From DATKXU01 sp035528905 (lineage in GTDB: Bacteria > Armatimonadota > UBA5829 > DTJY01), in the NCBI GenBank assembly GCA_035528905.1, contig DATKXU010000100.1, positions 1 through 13,614 on the forward strand: a stretch of 13,614 bases of DNA, read 5' to 3'. Of the stretch, positions 1 through 6,203 are shown one piece after another. The position numbers and the translations under genes are program-made. Under the pieces are notes generated by a model. It ran no database searches and was not told the DNA's origin. It saw nothing but the letters and a program-made list of their open reading frames with translations. Position 1 is the first letter of the stretch. Every line of letters begins with the position of its first letter.

Positions 1-85
1 TTGCGATCCGTGCTTTGCTCGTCTTGCCCGCAAGCGCCAATTTCACAGCCTCTGCCTTGAAACTCTCTGAATACTGCCTCGCCAT
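1..85 (-). CDS. IS3-family transposase OrfA, N-terminal fragment
   Basis: The ATG at 85-83 opens a frame of 28 codons to the window edge, reading MARQYSESFKAEAVKLAL and onward. This is the usual opening of the IS3/IS911 OrfA helix-turn-helix protein, which binds the element's ends and is normally joined to the DDE catalytic OrfB by programmed frameshifting. A GAGGTGA ribosome binding site lies about 7 nt upstream of the ATG. The gene is partial only because the window ends, with no stop or frameshift in the visible part. The assignment rests on a short but characteristic segment. Confidence 0.8.
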   Translation of the reverse strand, partial: MARQYSESFKAEAVKLALAGKTSKARIA

Positions 86-140
86 CTTTGGGTCACCTCA
101 TCTCCTATTATCCGGTGCCCACTATTTCGAGGCAAGGTCA
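1..140 (-). mobile_element. End of an IS3-family insertion sequence (cut by window edge)
   Basis: The first 140 bases read on the minus strand as the left end of an IS3-type element. A terminus starting TGACCTTGCCTCGAAATAGT at 140 and running leftward matches the general form of IS3-family terminal inverted repeats (TGA start, CGAAATAGTGG core). A ribosome binding site and the start of OrfA follow. Only this end is in the window, so the other inverted repeat, OrfB and any target-site duplication cannot be seen. If the element duplicated 3 bp, the copy here would be GCT at 141-143. Confidence 0.8.
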
Positions 141-159
141 GCTTGCCATTGGCAGCACT

Positions 160-200
160 ACTTCGTCCTACTCTGCTAAAGCTACGTAGGACTACGAAGT
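160..200. repeat. Imperfect hairpin repeat with GCTAAAGC core
   Basis: ACTTCG (160-165) pairs with CGAAGT (195-200) and TCCTAC (166-171) with GTAGGA (186-191). A CTA bulge (192-194) separates the two stems on the right arm. The apical loop holds GCTAAAGC (175-182). The element lies 20 bp outside the IS end and codes for nothing recognisable. It looks like a small dispersed palindromic repeat, and the same 8-base core recurs in two other noncoding hairpins in this window. Confidence 0.6.
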
Positions 201-258
201 GCACCATCCTTCGCAGTTCAAATGTCAGAGAGGGGCACCGGTATGCGGGGATGGCTTG

Positions 259-284
259 CCAGCCGAAGCTTTAGCGAAGGCTGG
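259..284. repeat. Hairpin abutting the tRNA 3' end, GCTTTAGC core
   Basis: CCAGCC (259-264) pairs with GGCTGG (279-284), and the loop contains GCTTTAGC (268-275). The right arm includes the TGG that encodes the tRNA CCA tail on the minus strand (282-284). No T-run follows on the minus strand, so it is a poor intrinsic terminator. It is better described as a palindromic repeat at the tRNA 3' end. Confidence 0.5.
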
Positions 285-357
285 TGGAGCTGATGGGATT
301 CGAACCCACGACCTCGTCCGTGCGAAGGACGCGCTCTCCCAACTGAGCCACAGCCCC
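282..357 (-). tRNA. tRNA-Ala, anticodon CGC (reads GCG)
   Basis: The minus strand folds into a complete 76-nt cloverleaf. The acceptor stem is GGGGCTG/CAGCTCC, the D arm starts GCTC, and the anticodon stem CGTCC/GGACG encloses loop TTCGCAC. The T arm is GTGGG-TTCGAAT-CCCAT, with discriminator A and an encoded CCA tail. The third acceptor pair is G3:U70, the classic alanine identity element, and it agrees with the CGC anticodon. It lies between IS/hairpin repeats and the first plus-strand gene, and has its own promoter. Confidence 0.97.
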
Positions 358-368
358 ACTCGCAGAGT

Positions 369-398
369 ATTATACCAAGTTCCGCGGCCCGAAGTCAA
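369..398 (-). promoter_or_regulatory. Sigma70-type promoter for the tRNA-Ala gene
   Basis: On the minus strand, TTGACT (398-393) and TATAAT (374-369) are separated by 18 nt, close to the -35/-10 consensus. The predicted start site lies about 5 nt upstream of the mature tRNA 5' end at 357. Position, strand and quality fit a stable-RNA promoter. Confidence 0.75.
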
Positions 399-412
399 CG
401 AAAACCAGCGTC

Positions 413-465
413 GGGGGCGGGGGAGTATGGGCGTATGGGCGTATGGGAGTGTGGGAGTGTGGGGG
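413..465 (+). repeat. 8-bp-period G-rich tandem repeat, possible G-quadruplex
   Basis: From 422 to 461 there are five 8-bp units: GGAGTATG, two GGCGTATG and two GGAGTGTG. With the flanking G-runs this gives seven tracts of at least three Gs on the plus strand, at 413-417, 419-423, 429-431, 437-439, 445-447, 453-455 and 461-465. Most loops are 5 nt, which satisfies the usual G-quadruplex pattern. It is intergenic, between the divergent tRNA and namZ promoters. A related 8-bp array follows the same gene at 1783-1814. Confidence 0.75.
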
Positions 466-493
466 AGAACGTTGAACGCCCAACATGGGCATC

Positions 494-563
494 CAGTATC
501 GAGTATCGAGCATCAAGCATCCAGCATCACTCCTCACTCATCACTCAACACTCAACACTCCTC
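494..563. repeat. 7-bp-period degenerate tandem repeat
   Basis: Ten consecutive heptamers can be laid end to end without a gap: CAGTATC, GAGTATC, GAGCATC, AAGCATC, CAGCATC, ACTCCTC, ACTCATC, ACTCAAC, ACTCAAC and ACTCCTC. The first five resemble RAGYATC and the last five ACTCAAC, so the sequence drifts along the array while the period stays fixed. The array ends 3 bp before the -35 box of the namZ promoter. Confidence 0.7.
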
Positions 564-566
564 ACC

Positions 567-595
567 TTGATTTCCCCGCCTGCGCCCTGTATACT
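567..595 (+). promoter_or_regulatory. Sigma70-type promoter for namZ
   Basis: TTGATT (567-572) and TATACT (590-595) are separated by exactly 17 nt. A start site about 7 nt downstream would leave only some 9 nt of leader before the ATG at 611. That agrees with the lack of a convincing ribosome binding site there and suggests a nearly leaderless mRNA. Confidence 0.6.
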
Positions 596-610
596 TGAGC
601 TTGAGTTGCG

Positions 611-1768
611 ATGAAAGTAAGATCCGGCGTCGAAACCCTTGTCGAGCAGAACCTGTCCCTTGTCCGCGGGAGGCGCGTCGGCCTTGTCACCAACCACAGC
701 GCGGTGAACAGGAACCTCGTCCACGCCATCGAGGTATTGAAAGGCTCGGGCGTGAACCTCGTCGCGCTCTACGGCCCGGAGCACGGCGTGCGAGGCGATA
801 TCCCGGACGGCCAGCCGGCGCCGTCATTCACGGACCCGCGAACCGGCCTTGTAGCGCACAGCCTCTATGGACAGGCAAGGAAGCCCACGCGCGAGATGCT
901 TGCGGGCGTGGAGGTCGTCCTCTTCGACATCCAGGACATCGGATGCAGGTTCTACACCTACGTCTACACGATGGCCTATGTCATGCAGGCCTGCGCCGAG
1001 TACCAGAAGCAGTTCATCGTCCTGGACCGGCCCAATCCGGTGAACGGCCTTGCCATCGAGGGCAATGTGCTGGACACCCGGTTCGCATCGTTCGTGGGGC
1101 TGTACCCGATTTGCATTCGCCACGGCATGACTGCAGGCGAGCTGGCGTTGTTCTTCAACGGCCAGTTCGCAATCGGCGCGGATGTCGAGGTCGCCAACTG
1201 CCAGGCGTGGAAGCGCTCGATGTGGTTCGACGAGACGGGCCTGCCGTGGGTGATGCCGTCGCCGAACGTGCCAAGCCCGGAGACTGCGGCGCTCTACCCG
1301 GGCCTCTGCCTCATCGAGGGCACGAACGTCTCCGAAGCCAGGGGGACGACCAAGCCGTTTGAGATGTTCGGCGCTCCCTGGGTGGACGCCTATGAGCTGG
1401 CGGAGCGGCTGAATGCCGGCGACCTTCCGGGAATCCGCTTCCGGCCGGCGCATTTCATCCCAACGGCCTCGAAGTACCAGGGCGAGAGATGCGGCGGCGT
1501 GCAGGCGCATGTGATGGACAGAGATTCGCTCAATGCGGTTGCGGTCGGCGTTTACGCGATCAAGGCTCTTCACGATCTGTACCCGAAGGAGTTCCAGTTC
1601 CGGCCGCCCGGCGCTTCCGGCAAGTGTTACTTCGACCTGCTTGCAGGCACGGACAAGACCCGCCTGGCTATCGAGGCAGGCGTACCGGCGGACGAGATCA
1701 TCGAGTCGTGGCGCGATGAGCTGTGCAGCTTCAACCGAGACAGGCAGGCGTATCTGCTGTACTCGTGA
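611..1768 (+). CDS. namZ: Exo-beta-N-acetylmuramidase NamZ (DUF1343, GH171-type)
   Basis: This 385-residue protein matches the DUF1343/YbbC family. The characterised member, Bacillus NamZ, removes terminal MurNAc from peptidoglycan fragments during wall recycling. Visible signatures are GLVTNHSA near residue 24, GPEHGVRGDIPDGQ at 55-68, DIQDIGCRFYTYVYT at 106-120, LDRPNPVNG at 138-146, HGMTAGELA at 171-179, and a long conserved block around 217-257 (PSPNVPSP, then GTNVSEARGTTKPFE). The PEHG glutamate (E57) is the likely catalytic acid by family analogy. Length is near the family norm. No signal peptide is visible, so I infer a cytoplasmic enzyme. The ATG lies just after a promoter and lacks a clear ribosome binding site. 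Repeats flank it on both sides. No NagZ or amidase partner is in the window. The family call is strong, and the exact substrate is inferred. Confidence 0.9.
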   Translation: MKVRSGVETLVEQNLSLVRGRRVGLVTNHSAVNRNLVHAIEVLKGSGVNLVALYGPEHGVRGDIPDGQPAPSFTDPRTGLVAHSLYGQARKPTREMLAGVEVVLFDIQDIGCRFYTYVYTMAYVMQACAEYQKQFIVLDRPNPVNGLAIEGNVLDTRFASFVGLYPICIRHGMTAGELALFFNGQFAIGADVEVANCQAWKRSMWFDETGLPWVMPSPNVPSPETAALYPGLCLIEGTNVSEARGTTKPFEMFGAPWVDAYELAERLNAGDLPGIRFRPAHFIPTASKYQGERCGGVQAHVMDRDSLNAVAVGVYAIKALHDLYPKEFQFRPPGASGKCYFDLLAGTDKTRLAIEAGVPADEIIESWRDELCSFNRDRQAYLLYS

Positions 1769-1782
1769 TAGGCGAATCGGGC

Positions 1783-1814
1783 GGAGGGATGGAGTATTGG
1801 AGTGGTGGAGTACT
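1783..1814 (+). repeat. 8-bp-period tandem repeat downstream of namZ
   Basis: Four 8-bp units follow each other: GGAGGGAT, GGAGTATT, GGAGTGGT and GGAGTACT, with GGAAG beginning a fifth. The consensus GGAGTRKT resembles the array at 422-461, so related octamer tracts bracket namZ. The rest of the 140-bp spacer shows no confident promoter or terminator. Confidence 0.65.
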
Positions 1815-1908
1815 GGAAGCCCGCCCCCGTAAGGACGATTCCACGCAGTTTGCTCCTCGGGATAGACGTCGCTCCCGGCGCTGACTGGGATTAGAAAGAG
1901 TTTACTGG

Positions 1909-3366
1909 ATGTACAGATTCCTACTCCGAGCCCGATTCTCAGGAATTTGCCTCAAAATTCTGGTGCTTCTAGGGTTGATGCTCCTTTCCATCGGCGGATC
2001 GAATGCCGCGCTCAGGGAAGACGAGCAGAAACTGCTCTCGGCGATCAGCGTGACGCGCATGATGTCCGATATCGAGCGGCTGTGCAGCGACGAATTTCGC
2101 GGGCGCCGCGCCGGTAGCCCGGAGCATTACGCCGTCGCCGATTACCTGGCATCGAAGTTCGGCGAGTGCGGCCTGTCCCCCCTCGAAGGACCGGGGCTTG
2201 AAGGCTACAAGCAGCCGCTCACAATGCGCTACTCGCTTGTCAGGTCGAAGGACGAGATCAGGGCCAGGCTTACCTACAGATTCAACGGAAGGCATGGGCC
2301 GATCAACAGGACCAGATCCTTCAGCTACCGCGGCTACAACGGGCGCGGCGGCCTCGACCTGGAGTCGGAGGTCGTCTTCGTGGGCTATGGCACGGACAAC
2401 GACTATGCCGGCCTCGACGTGGCGGGCAAGATCGTTCTGTGGCTCCCCGGCTGGCCGAAGGATGCCAGACCCATTACCGGCATGCACAAGATGACAGCCG
2501 CTTACCAGCACGGCGCGGCGGCATGCCTGATGTACAAGCCGGCCGGCGTGAGAGACGAATGGGGCACAAACATCGGGCTTTCCGGCTCCATCGCCGATTT
2601 CCCATACATCGCGGTTGACGAAACCATCGTCTCCGAGATTCTGTCTCTCCCAGCGGGTCTGGTGGCTAAGGGTGCTCGCAAGCCGCTGGCGGGCGCGCGC
2701 GGCTTGAAGGTCCGGCTTCAGATCACACCGGTATGCGACCCGGACCGCCGGACCTACAACGTGATCGGAATGCTGCCGGGCGCCGATCCGCAGGCGTCCC
2801 AGGAAATCGTGCTGGCAGGCGCGCATTACGACCACCTCGGCGATGACGGGCGAGGCAGGATATTCAGGGGTGCTGATGATAACGCATCCGGCACCGCGGT
2901 GGTTTTGGAGGTCGCGCGGGCGATTGCCAACTCCGGCCTCAAGCCCCGGCGGACGATAGTGCTGGCCGCATGGACCGGCGAGGAAGCGGGCCTCGTCGGG
3001 TCGAACTACTTTGCCGCAAATCCGCCGTTCCCGTTGGAGAACATCGTATCGAGCATCCAGCTCGATATGGTTGGCGCTGGAACGCCGGGCATGTTTGTGA
3101 CTGCGGGGACTGCCTATCCCGACCGCTACCGCTATCTGGCAGAAAGTGCTGCTGATCTCGGACTCTCGCTGCGGCCGGATGCTGTCGGTGCGAGCGACCA
3201 CCTGGCCTTCGCGCGCAGGAAAGTCCCCAGCTTCCTCCTCCACTCCGCGGGCGAACACCCGAACGGCCACACCGTCCGGGATACACCCGCGGCCATCAAT
3301 AGAAAGGCGCTCGAATCCGCCGCGCGGCTCGCCGCCCTTGCCGTATGGCGCGCTGCGAATGGATGA
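1909..3366 (+). CDS. Exported M28-family zinc aminopeptidase
   Basis: This 485-residue protein has a basic N-terminus, a hydrophobic core (about residues 16-30) and an SNA-A site that predicts cleavage after A33, so it should be exported. Residues 153-275 resemble a protease-associated insert. The catalytic M28 domain follows. By family alignment, the di-zinc ligands are H306 (AHYDH), bridging D323 (GADDNASG), E359 (the GEE motif, with E358 as general base), D386 (LDMVG) and H454 (NGHTVRDTP). All expected residues are present, so it should be active. M28 enzymes remove N-terminal amino acids from peptides, and the specificity here cannot be read from sequence. The ribosome binding site is weak (AAAGAG about 8 nt upstream). 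It lies 140 bp after namZ on the same strand, consistent with scavenging wall peptides or external protein, but a functional link is only inferred. Confidence 0.92.
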   Translation: MYRFLLRARFSGICLKILVLLGLMLLSIGGSNAALREDEQKLLSAISVTRMMSDIERLCSDEFRGRRAGSPEHYAVADYLASKFGECGLSPLEGPGLEGYKQPLTMRYSLVRSKDEIRARLTYRFNGRHGPINRTRSFSYRGYNGRGGLDLESEVVFVGYGTDNDYAGLDVAGKIVLWLPGWPKDARPITGMHKMTAAYQHGAAACLMYKPAGVRDEWGTNIGLSGSIADFPYIAVDETIVSEILSLPAGLVAKGARKPLAGARGLKVRLQITPVCDPDRRTYNVIGMLPGADPQASQEIVLAGAHYDHLGDDGRGRIFRGADDNASGTAVVLEVARAIANSGLKPRRTIVLAAWTGEEAGLVGSNYFAANPPFPLENIVSSIQLDMVGAGTPGMFVTAGTAYPDRYRYLAESAADLGLSLRPDAVGASDHLAFARRKVPSFLLHSAGEHPNGHTVRDTPAAINRKALESAARLAALAVWRAANG

Positions 3367-3492
3367 CTTCCTCCAACCTCGGCAGTTAACTCCAGGCAAA
3401 ATGGCTGGGAGGCCCATCGGATTCATCTTCCGGCGTTTACTGCTCATCCCCGGCGGGTACATCCGATTCGAGTGAAGTTTGCACTCACGTCG

Positions 3493-3500
3493 AGGAGGTG
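3493..3500 (+). promoter_or_regulatory. Ribosome binding site that fixes the 3507 start
   Basis: AGGAGGTG, a near-perfect anti-16S match, sits 6 nt before the ATG at 3507. The in-frame GTG at 3498 lies inside this motif and has no ribosome binding site of its own, so the ATG is the better start. Confidence 0.85.
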
Positions 3501-3506
3501 AATCCT

Positions 3507-3914
3507 ATGAAGCGATTGATGCTGACCCTCCTGGCAGCAGCGGTCATCCTGGGCGCATGCGGGTCGTTCGCCGGCGCCTTCACCATGGCTGAGAAGGTCG
3601 TGGTCGCCAATGAGCTTGTCGCCATCGCGCGCGTGCCGGCAGGAGGATTCACGGCTCAGCAGAGGGTTGATCGGGTAAACGAGCGCCTGGCCTACATTCT
3701 GGGCTACAAGGCTTTGTCGCCGCGCGGCATATATGCGGCGCCCGCGCCCGGAGGTTCCAGGGCGATAATGGTCGGTGACAGGCTCCTTATCACGGTCACG
3801 ACCCGCGATGCCCGTGCAAACAGCACCACCGTAGCGGGCCTGACGCGGACATGGCTGCAGTTGGCGAGGGAAGCACTGCCGCAGGCAAGACCCACGCCGG
3901 GCGTTCCCGGTTAG
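3507..3914 (+). CDS. Small exported or lipoprotein-like protein of unknown function
   Basis: The product is 135 residues from the ATG chosen by the strong ribosome binding site. Residues 1-17 form a basic and hydrophobic export signal. L15-G16-A17-C18 could be a lipobox, while A22-G23-A24 before F25 could be a signal peptidase I site, and I cannot decide between them. The mature part has RVDRVNERLAYILG near 55-68 and GDRLLITVTTRDARAN near 93-108. A similar pattern (a domain with R..R...RL and then gd.LltVt..DA) occurs, as I recall, in the extracytoplasmic N-terminal parts of some cyanobacterial MscS-like channels. This protein would be a stand-alone version, but that is a resemblance only. 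It follows the M28 gene by 140 bp and ends facing cysS. No enzymatic motif is visible. Confidence 0.75.
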   Translation: MKRLMLTLLAAAVILGACGSFAGAFTMAEKVVVANELVAIARVPAGGFTAQQRVDRVNERLAYILGYKALSPRGIYAAPAPGGSRAIMVGDRLLITVTTRDARANSTTVAGLTRTWLQLAREALPQARPTPGVPG

Positions 3915-3937
3915 CAAAGCCTGGACAGAACCGCGAC

Positions 3938-3955
3938 CTCACCGTAAACGGTGAG
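3938..3955. terminator. Compact hairpin between convergent genes, possible terminator
   Basis: CTCACCG (3938-3944) and CGGTGAG (3949-3955) form a perfect 7-bp, GC-rich stem around a TAAA tetraloop, 24 bp after the stop at 3914. No T-run follows on either strand, so intrinsic termination is uncertain. Its position between convergent genes is what suggests it. Confidence 0.4.
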
Positions 3956-3966
3956 TCTAGGCAGAC

Positions 3967-4027
3967 AAGCATGCTGAAGCAAGCTGTCCCCGAATCCAAC
4001 ACACATCCAGCTTGCTTCAGCATGCTT
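3967..4027. repeat. Perfect 20-bp inverted repeat with 21-nt spacer
   Basis: AAGCATGCTGAAGCAAGCTG (3967-3986) is the exact reverse complement of 4008-4027, with 21 nt between. It sits in the convergent spacer before the cysS stop. An RNA copy from either strand would fold into a 20-bp stem, so it could act as a bidirectional terminator or mRNA stabiliser. Its perfection also fits a recently spread palindromic element. Each arm contains GCATGC. A third GCTTTAGC motif, within ATGCTTTAGCAT, lies at 4043-4054. Confidence 0.85.
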
Positions 4028-4070
4028 ATTTCATTTGGCCTGATGCTTTAGCATTAGACTCTGAGTTCAG

Positions 4071-5450
4071 CTACTTGGCTTTGACCCTGGGGCCTTCAGG
4101 GGTGTCCTCGATCAGGTAACCGGCGGCGGCGAGCTCGCTGCGGATGCGGTCGGCAGTAGCGAAGTCGCGGGCTTTTCGCGCTTTTTCACGCTCCTGCACC
4201 AGGCCGAGGATTTCGCGCGGAATCTCCGCGCTCACGGGCTTTGCGCGCTCCGCCAATTCGAGACCCAGCACGCGGTCGAAGTCCACCATAGCCTCGAAAA
4301 CCTCCCTGCCGCCTCTGCCGTGGATGTTGACTTCCTTTATCAAGCCGAAGACAGCCGCCAATGCGACGGGCGTGTTCAGGTCGTCATCCATCGCCTCGCC
4401 GAAAGCCGTCGCAGCCCTCTGGACAGCTTCCTCAAGGCCGCTGGAGCTTTCTTTGTCCAGGCGCCCCACGAACTCATAGAGGTTCTCGAGGGTCGTCTTG
4501 GCGGTTTCCAGCGCCCGCCAGGTGAAGTTGAGCTTCGAGCGGTAATGCGCCCCGAGCACTAGATACCGGAACGCCGTCGGGTCGTATCCCCTGGCGATCA
4601 CATCGCGAAGCGTGTAGAAGTTCCCGAACGACTTGCTCATCTTCCGGCCTTCCACGAGCAGGTGCTCTGAGTGCAGCCAGTAATTGACAAACCTCCTGCC
4701 GGTCGCAGCTTCGGACTGCGCGATCTCGTTCTCATGGTGCGGAAAGATATTGTCCACGCCGCCGGTGTGGATGTCGAAGGTCTGGCCCAGATACTTCATG
4801 CTCATGGCCGAGCACTCGATATGCCAGCCCGGACGCCCCTTCCCCAATTCGGTTTCCCAGAACACGGCGCCGTCGGCCTCGTCCCAGGCCTTCCAGAGCG
4901 CGAAGTCGGACACCTGGGCCTTCTCGTACTCGTCGGACTTCACCCGCGCGCCTGCCTTCAGCTCCTCGATTCTGAAGTGCGAGAGCTTGCCGTAGCCGGG
5001 GAACTTGGTGATGTCGTAGTAGGTAGAGCCATCTTCGGCACTGTACGCGACGCCCTTGTCGAGGAGTGTCTTGATGAGAGCGACCATTTCGGGGATGTGC
5101 TGGGTCGCTCTGGGATAGACATGAGCGGGCTTCACGTTCAGCGCGTCGCGGTCCTCAAAGAACGCCTCGGTGAACGGGCCTGTGTACGCATCCAGGCTTA
5201 TCCCGCCGGACATTGCGCCCCGGATCGTCTTGTCGTCAACGTCGGTGATGTTCATCACTTGCGTGACGTCGAAGCCCCGGTACTCCAGGTGACGGCGCAG
5301 GATGTCCTCGAAGAGATAGGTGCGCCAGTTGCCGATATGCGCGCAGTCGTATACCGTCGGCCCGCAGGTGTACATCCGAACCTGCAAGTCCTCATTCGGT
5401 TGGAAATCTTCCTTCTCCCTGGTCAGAGTGTTGAAGAAGCGTATGGTCAT
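4071..5450 (-). CDS. cysS: Cysteinyl-tRNA synthetase
   Basis: This 459-residue class I synthetase charges tRNA-Cys with cysteine using ATP. The signature HIGN is at 38-41 (CGPTVYDCAHIGN) and KMSKS at 270-274. The catalytic zinc ligands are C29, C213 (GWHIECSAMS), H238 and E242 (FPHHENE), which keep the E. coli spacing. The conserved block DIHTGGVDNIFPHHENEIAQ is intact, and the C-terminal anticodon-binding region ends near 450. I chose the ATG at 5450-5448 because homologues begin close to FFNTLTREKE. A longer frame from 5525 adds 25 unconserved, charged residues with no good ribosome binding site. The start overlaps the upstream gene's stop as ATGA, implying translational coupling, with GAGGAAGAAAGG just upstream as ribosome binding site. 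It faces the plus-strand genes across a 156-bp spacer. Confidence 0.97.
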   Translation of the reverse strand: MTIRFFNTLTREKEDFQPNEDLQVRMYTCGPTVYDCAHIGNWRTYLFEDILRRHLEYRGFDVTQVMNITDVDDKTIRGAMSGGISLDAYTGPFTEAFFEDRDALNVKPAHVYPRATQHIPEMVALIKTLLDKGVAYSAEDGSTYYDITKFPGYGKLSHFRIEELKAGARVKSDEYEKAQVSDFALWKAWDEADGAVFWETELGKGRPGWHIECSAMSMKYLGQTFDIHTGGVDNIFPHHENEIAQSEAATGRRFVNYWLHSEHLLVEGRKMSKSFGNFYTLRDVIARGYDPTAFRYLVLGAHYRSKLNFTWRALETAKTTLENLYEFVGRLDKESSSGLEEAVQRAATAFGEAMDDDLNTPVALAAVFGLIKEVNIHGRGGREVFEAMVDFDRVLGLELAERAKPVSAEIPREILGLVQEREKARKARDFATADRIRSELAAAGYLIEDTPEGPRVKAK

Positions 5451-6073
5451 TTGCCTTTCTTCCTCAGTCTCTCCTCTACCTTCTTCGATTCTGAGGCTTG
5501 ATAATTCAGGCGGCTTAATAGACATCCCCGTGCCCGAATATTCTCAGTGTTCAAACACTGCTCCTCGTATTGCTTAAGATGATGTATAAGAGCAGAAACG
5601 AGTAGGTGGGGATTTATGCCAGCTCTCATTCTGTTATTGATTGTATCCAACTGCAGTGGGAGTGGATAGGTGCCGCTGATAACAATGAGGGAATCCGGCA
5701 TACAACAATGATATAGTCCGTTGCGGGCACCAAAATAAAGCAATTCCACCAGAACTTCACCTTCTGGGGACTCTCTCAGCTCAGGAAAAACAGAAAGCAC
5801 ACCCTCGGCAAAGTATTGATGTGATTTGTCCCGTCCCTGGTAACCGTCCTGGCACTTCGCGATAATCTCAAAATAGCTGAATACAATACTCAAAACCGCG
5901 AAACCTGGGTGTGCGGCCAACGAACGCTGAGGTTGGGGGTTAATACACTCGTCAGCAACATCCAGAAACCATCCTCCAATTCCTTTGAAGAACAATTTCA
6001 TTCTTTGTTCGTCGCTGACTCCATCGGGAAAGTCCGATTCCAGATAACCTGGCGCTATACACATCTTCCTCAT
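5447..6073 (-). CDS. Uncharacterised protein with an Rx4H (RNGLYH) motif
   Basis: I do not recognise a named family for these 208 residues. The middle looks mostly helical (HPGFAVLSIVFSYFEIIA, residues 55-72, then a helix near 84-97). R117-N118-G119-L120-Y121-H122 follows, an Rx4H motif with N next to R, as in many HEPN-domain ribonucleases. INPHLLVSALIHHLKQYEE (153-171) resembles the C-terminal part of widespread hypothetical proteins containing RNGLLH or RCGLYH. A basic tail ends RLRKKGK. There is no signal peptide. The ATG at 6073 has a good ribosome binding site (GAGGAG, 7 nt spacing). The TGA overlaps the cysS start by 4 bp. Two 60-bp lines within it are 42% GC by hand count, against 72% in one line of the TIM-barrel gene. 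A HEPN-type RNase role is only a motif-based guess. Confidence 0.7.
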   Translation of the reverse strand: MRKMCIAPGYLESDFPDGVSDEQRMKLFFKGIGGWFLDVADECINPQPQRSLAAHPGFAVLSIVFSYFEIIAKCQDGYQGRDKSHQYFAEGVLSVFPELRESPEGEVLVELLYFGARNGLYHCCMPDSLIVISGTYPLPLQLDTINNRMRAGINPHLLVSALIHHLKQYEEQCLNTENIRARGCLLSRLNYQASESKKVEERLRKKGK

Positions 6074-6203
6074 ATCGCATCTCCTCTCCCTGTATTAGCG
6101 AGTGCACTGAATAGGCGGCGGTTTTCGAATCACCACCCAGTTCTAAACTCGGATTTCCCCAAATCTGCATATTCGGCTTTCCGCTGCACAAAAGTCGCCA
6201 CCA

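Noticed and set aside
259..284. Intrinsic terminator of the tRNA gene
   Set aside because: The stem uses the CCA bases of the tRNA itself and no T-run follows on the minus strand, so I list it as a repeat.
494..563. Possible CRISPR array
   Set aside because: Units are 7 bp with no spacers and no long identical repeats. The other arrays are likewise 7-8 bp tandem repeats, and no cas gene is present.
199..570. Open frame of 123 codons on the plus strand
   Set aside because: It passes through the tRNA-Ala gene on the opposite strand and through both tandem repeats. The GVWAYGSVGVWG-like peptide is just the translated octamer array.
1969..3462. Open frame of 497 codons on the minus strand
   Set aside because: It is antisense to the M28 peptidase, whose catalytic motifs and signal peptide are all intact on the plus strand. 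The antisense product is Arg/Gly/His-rich without recognisable motifs, typical of GC-rich mirror frames.
5451..5525. Longer cysS start adding 25 residues
   Set aside because: The extension is charged, unlike CysS N-termini, and lacks a proper ribosome binding site. The ATG at 5450 has one and matches the family start.
5952..6191. Open frame of 79 codons on the minus strand upstream of the Rx4H gene
   Set aside because: It overlaps that gene in another frame, and the downstream ATG with GAGGAG spacing is clearly better. I see no family resemblance.
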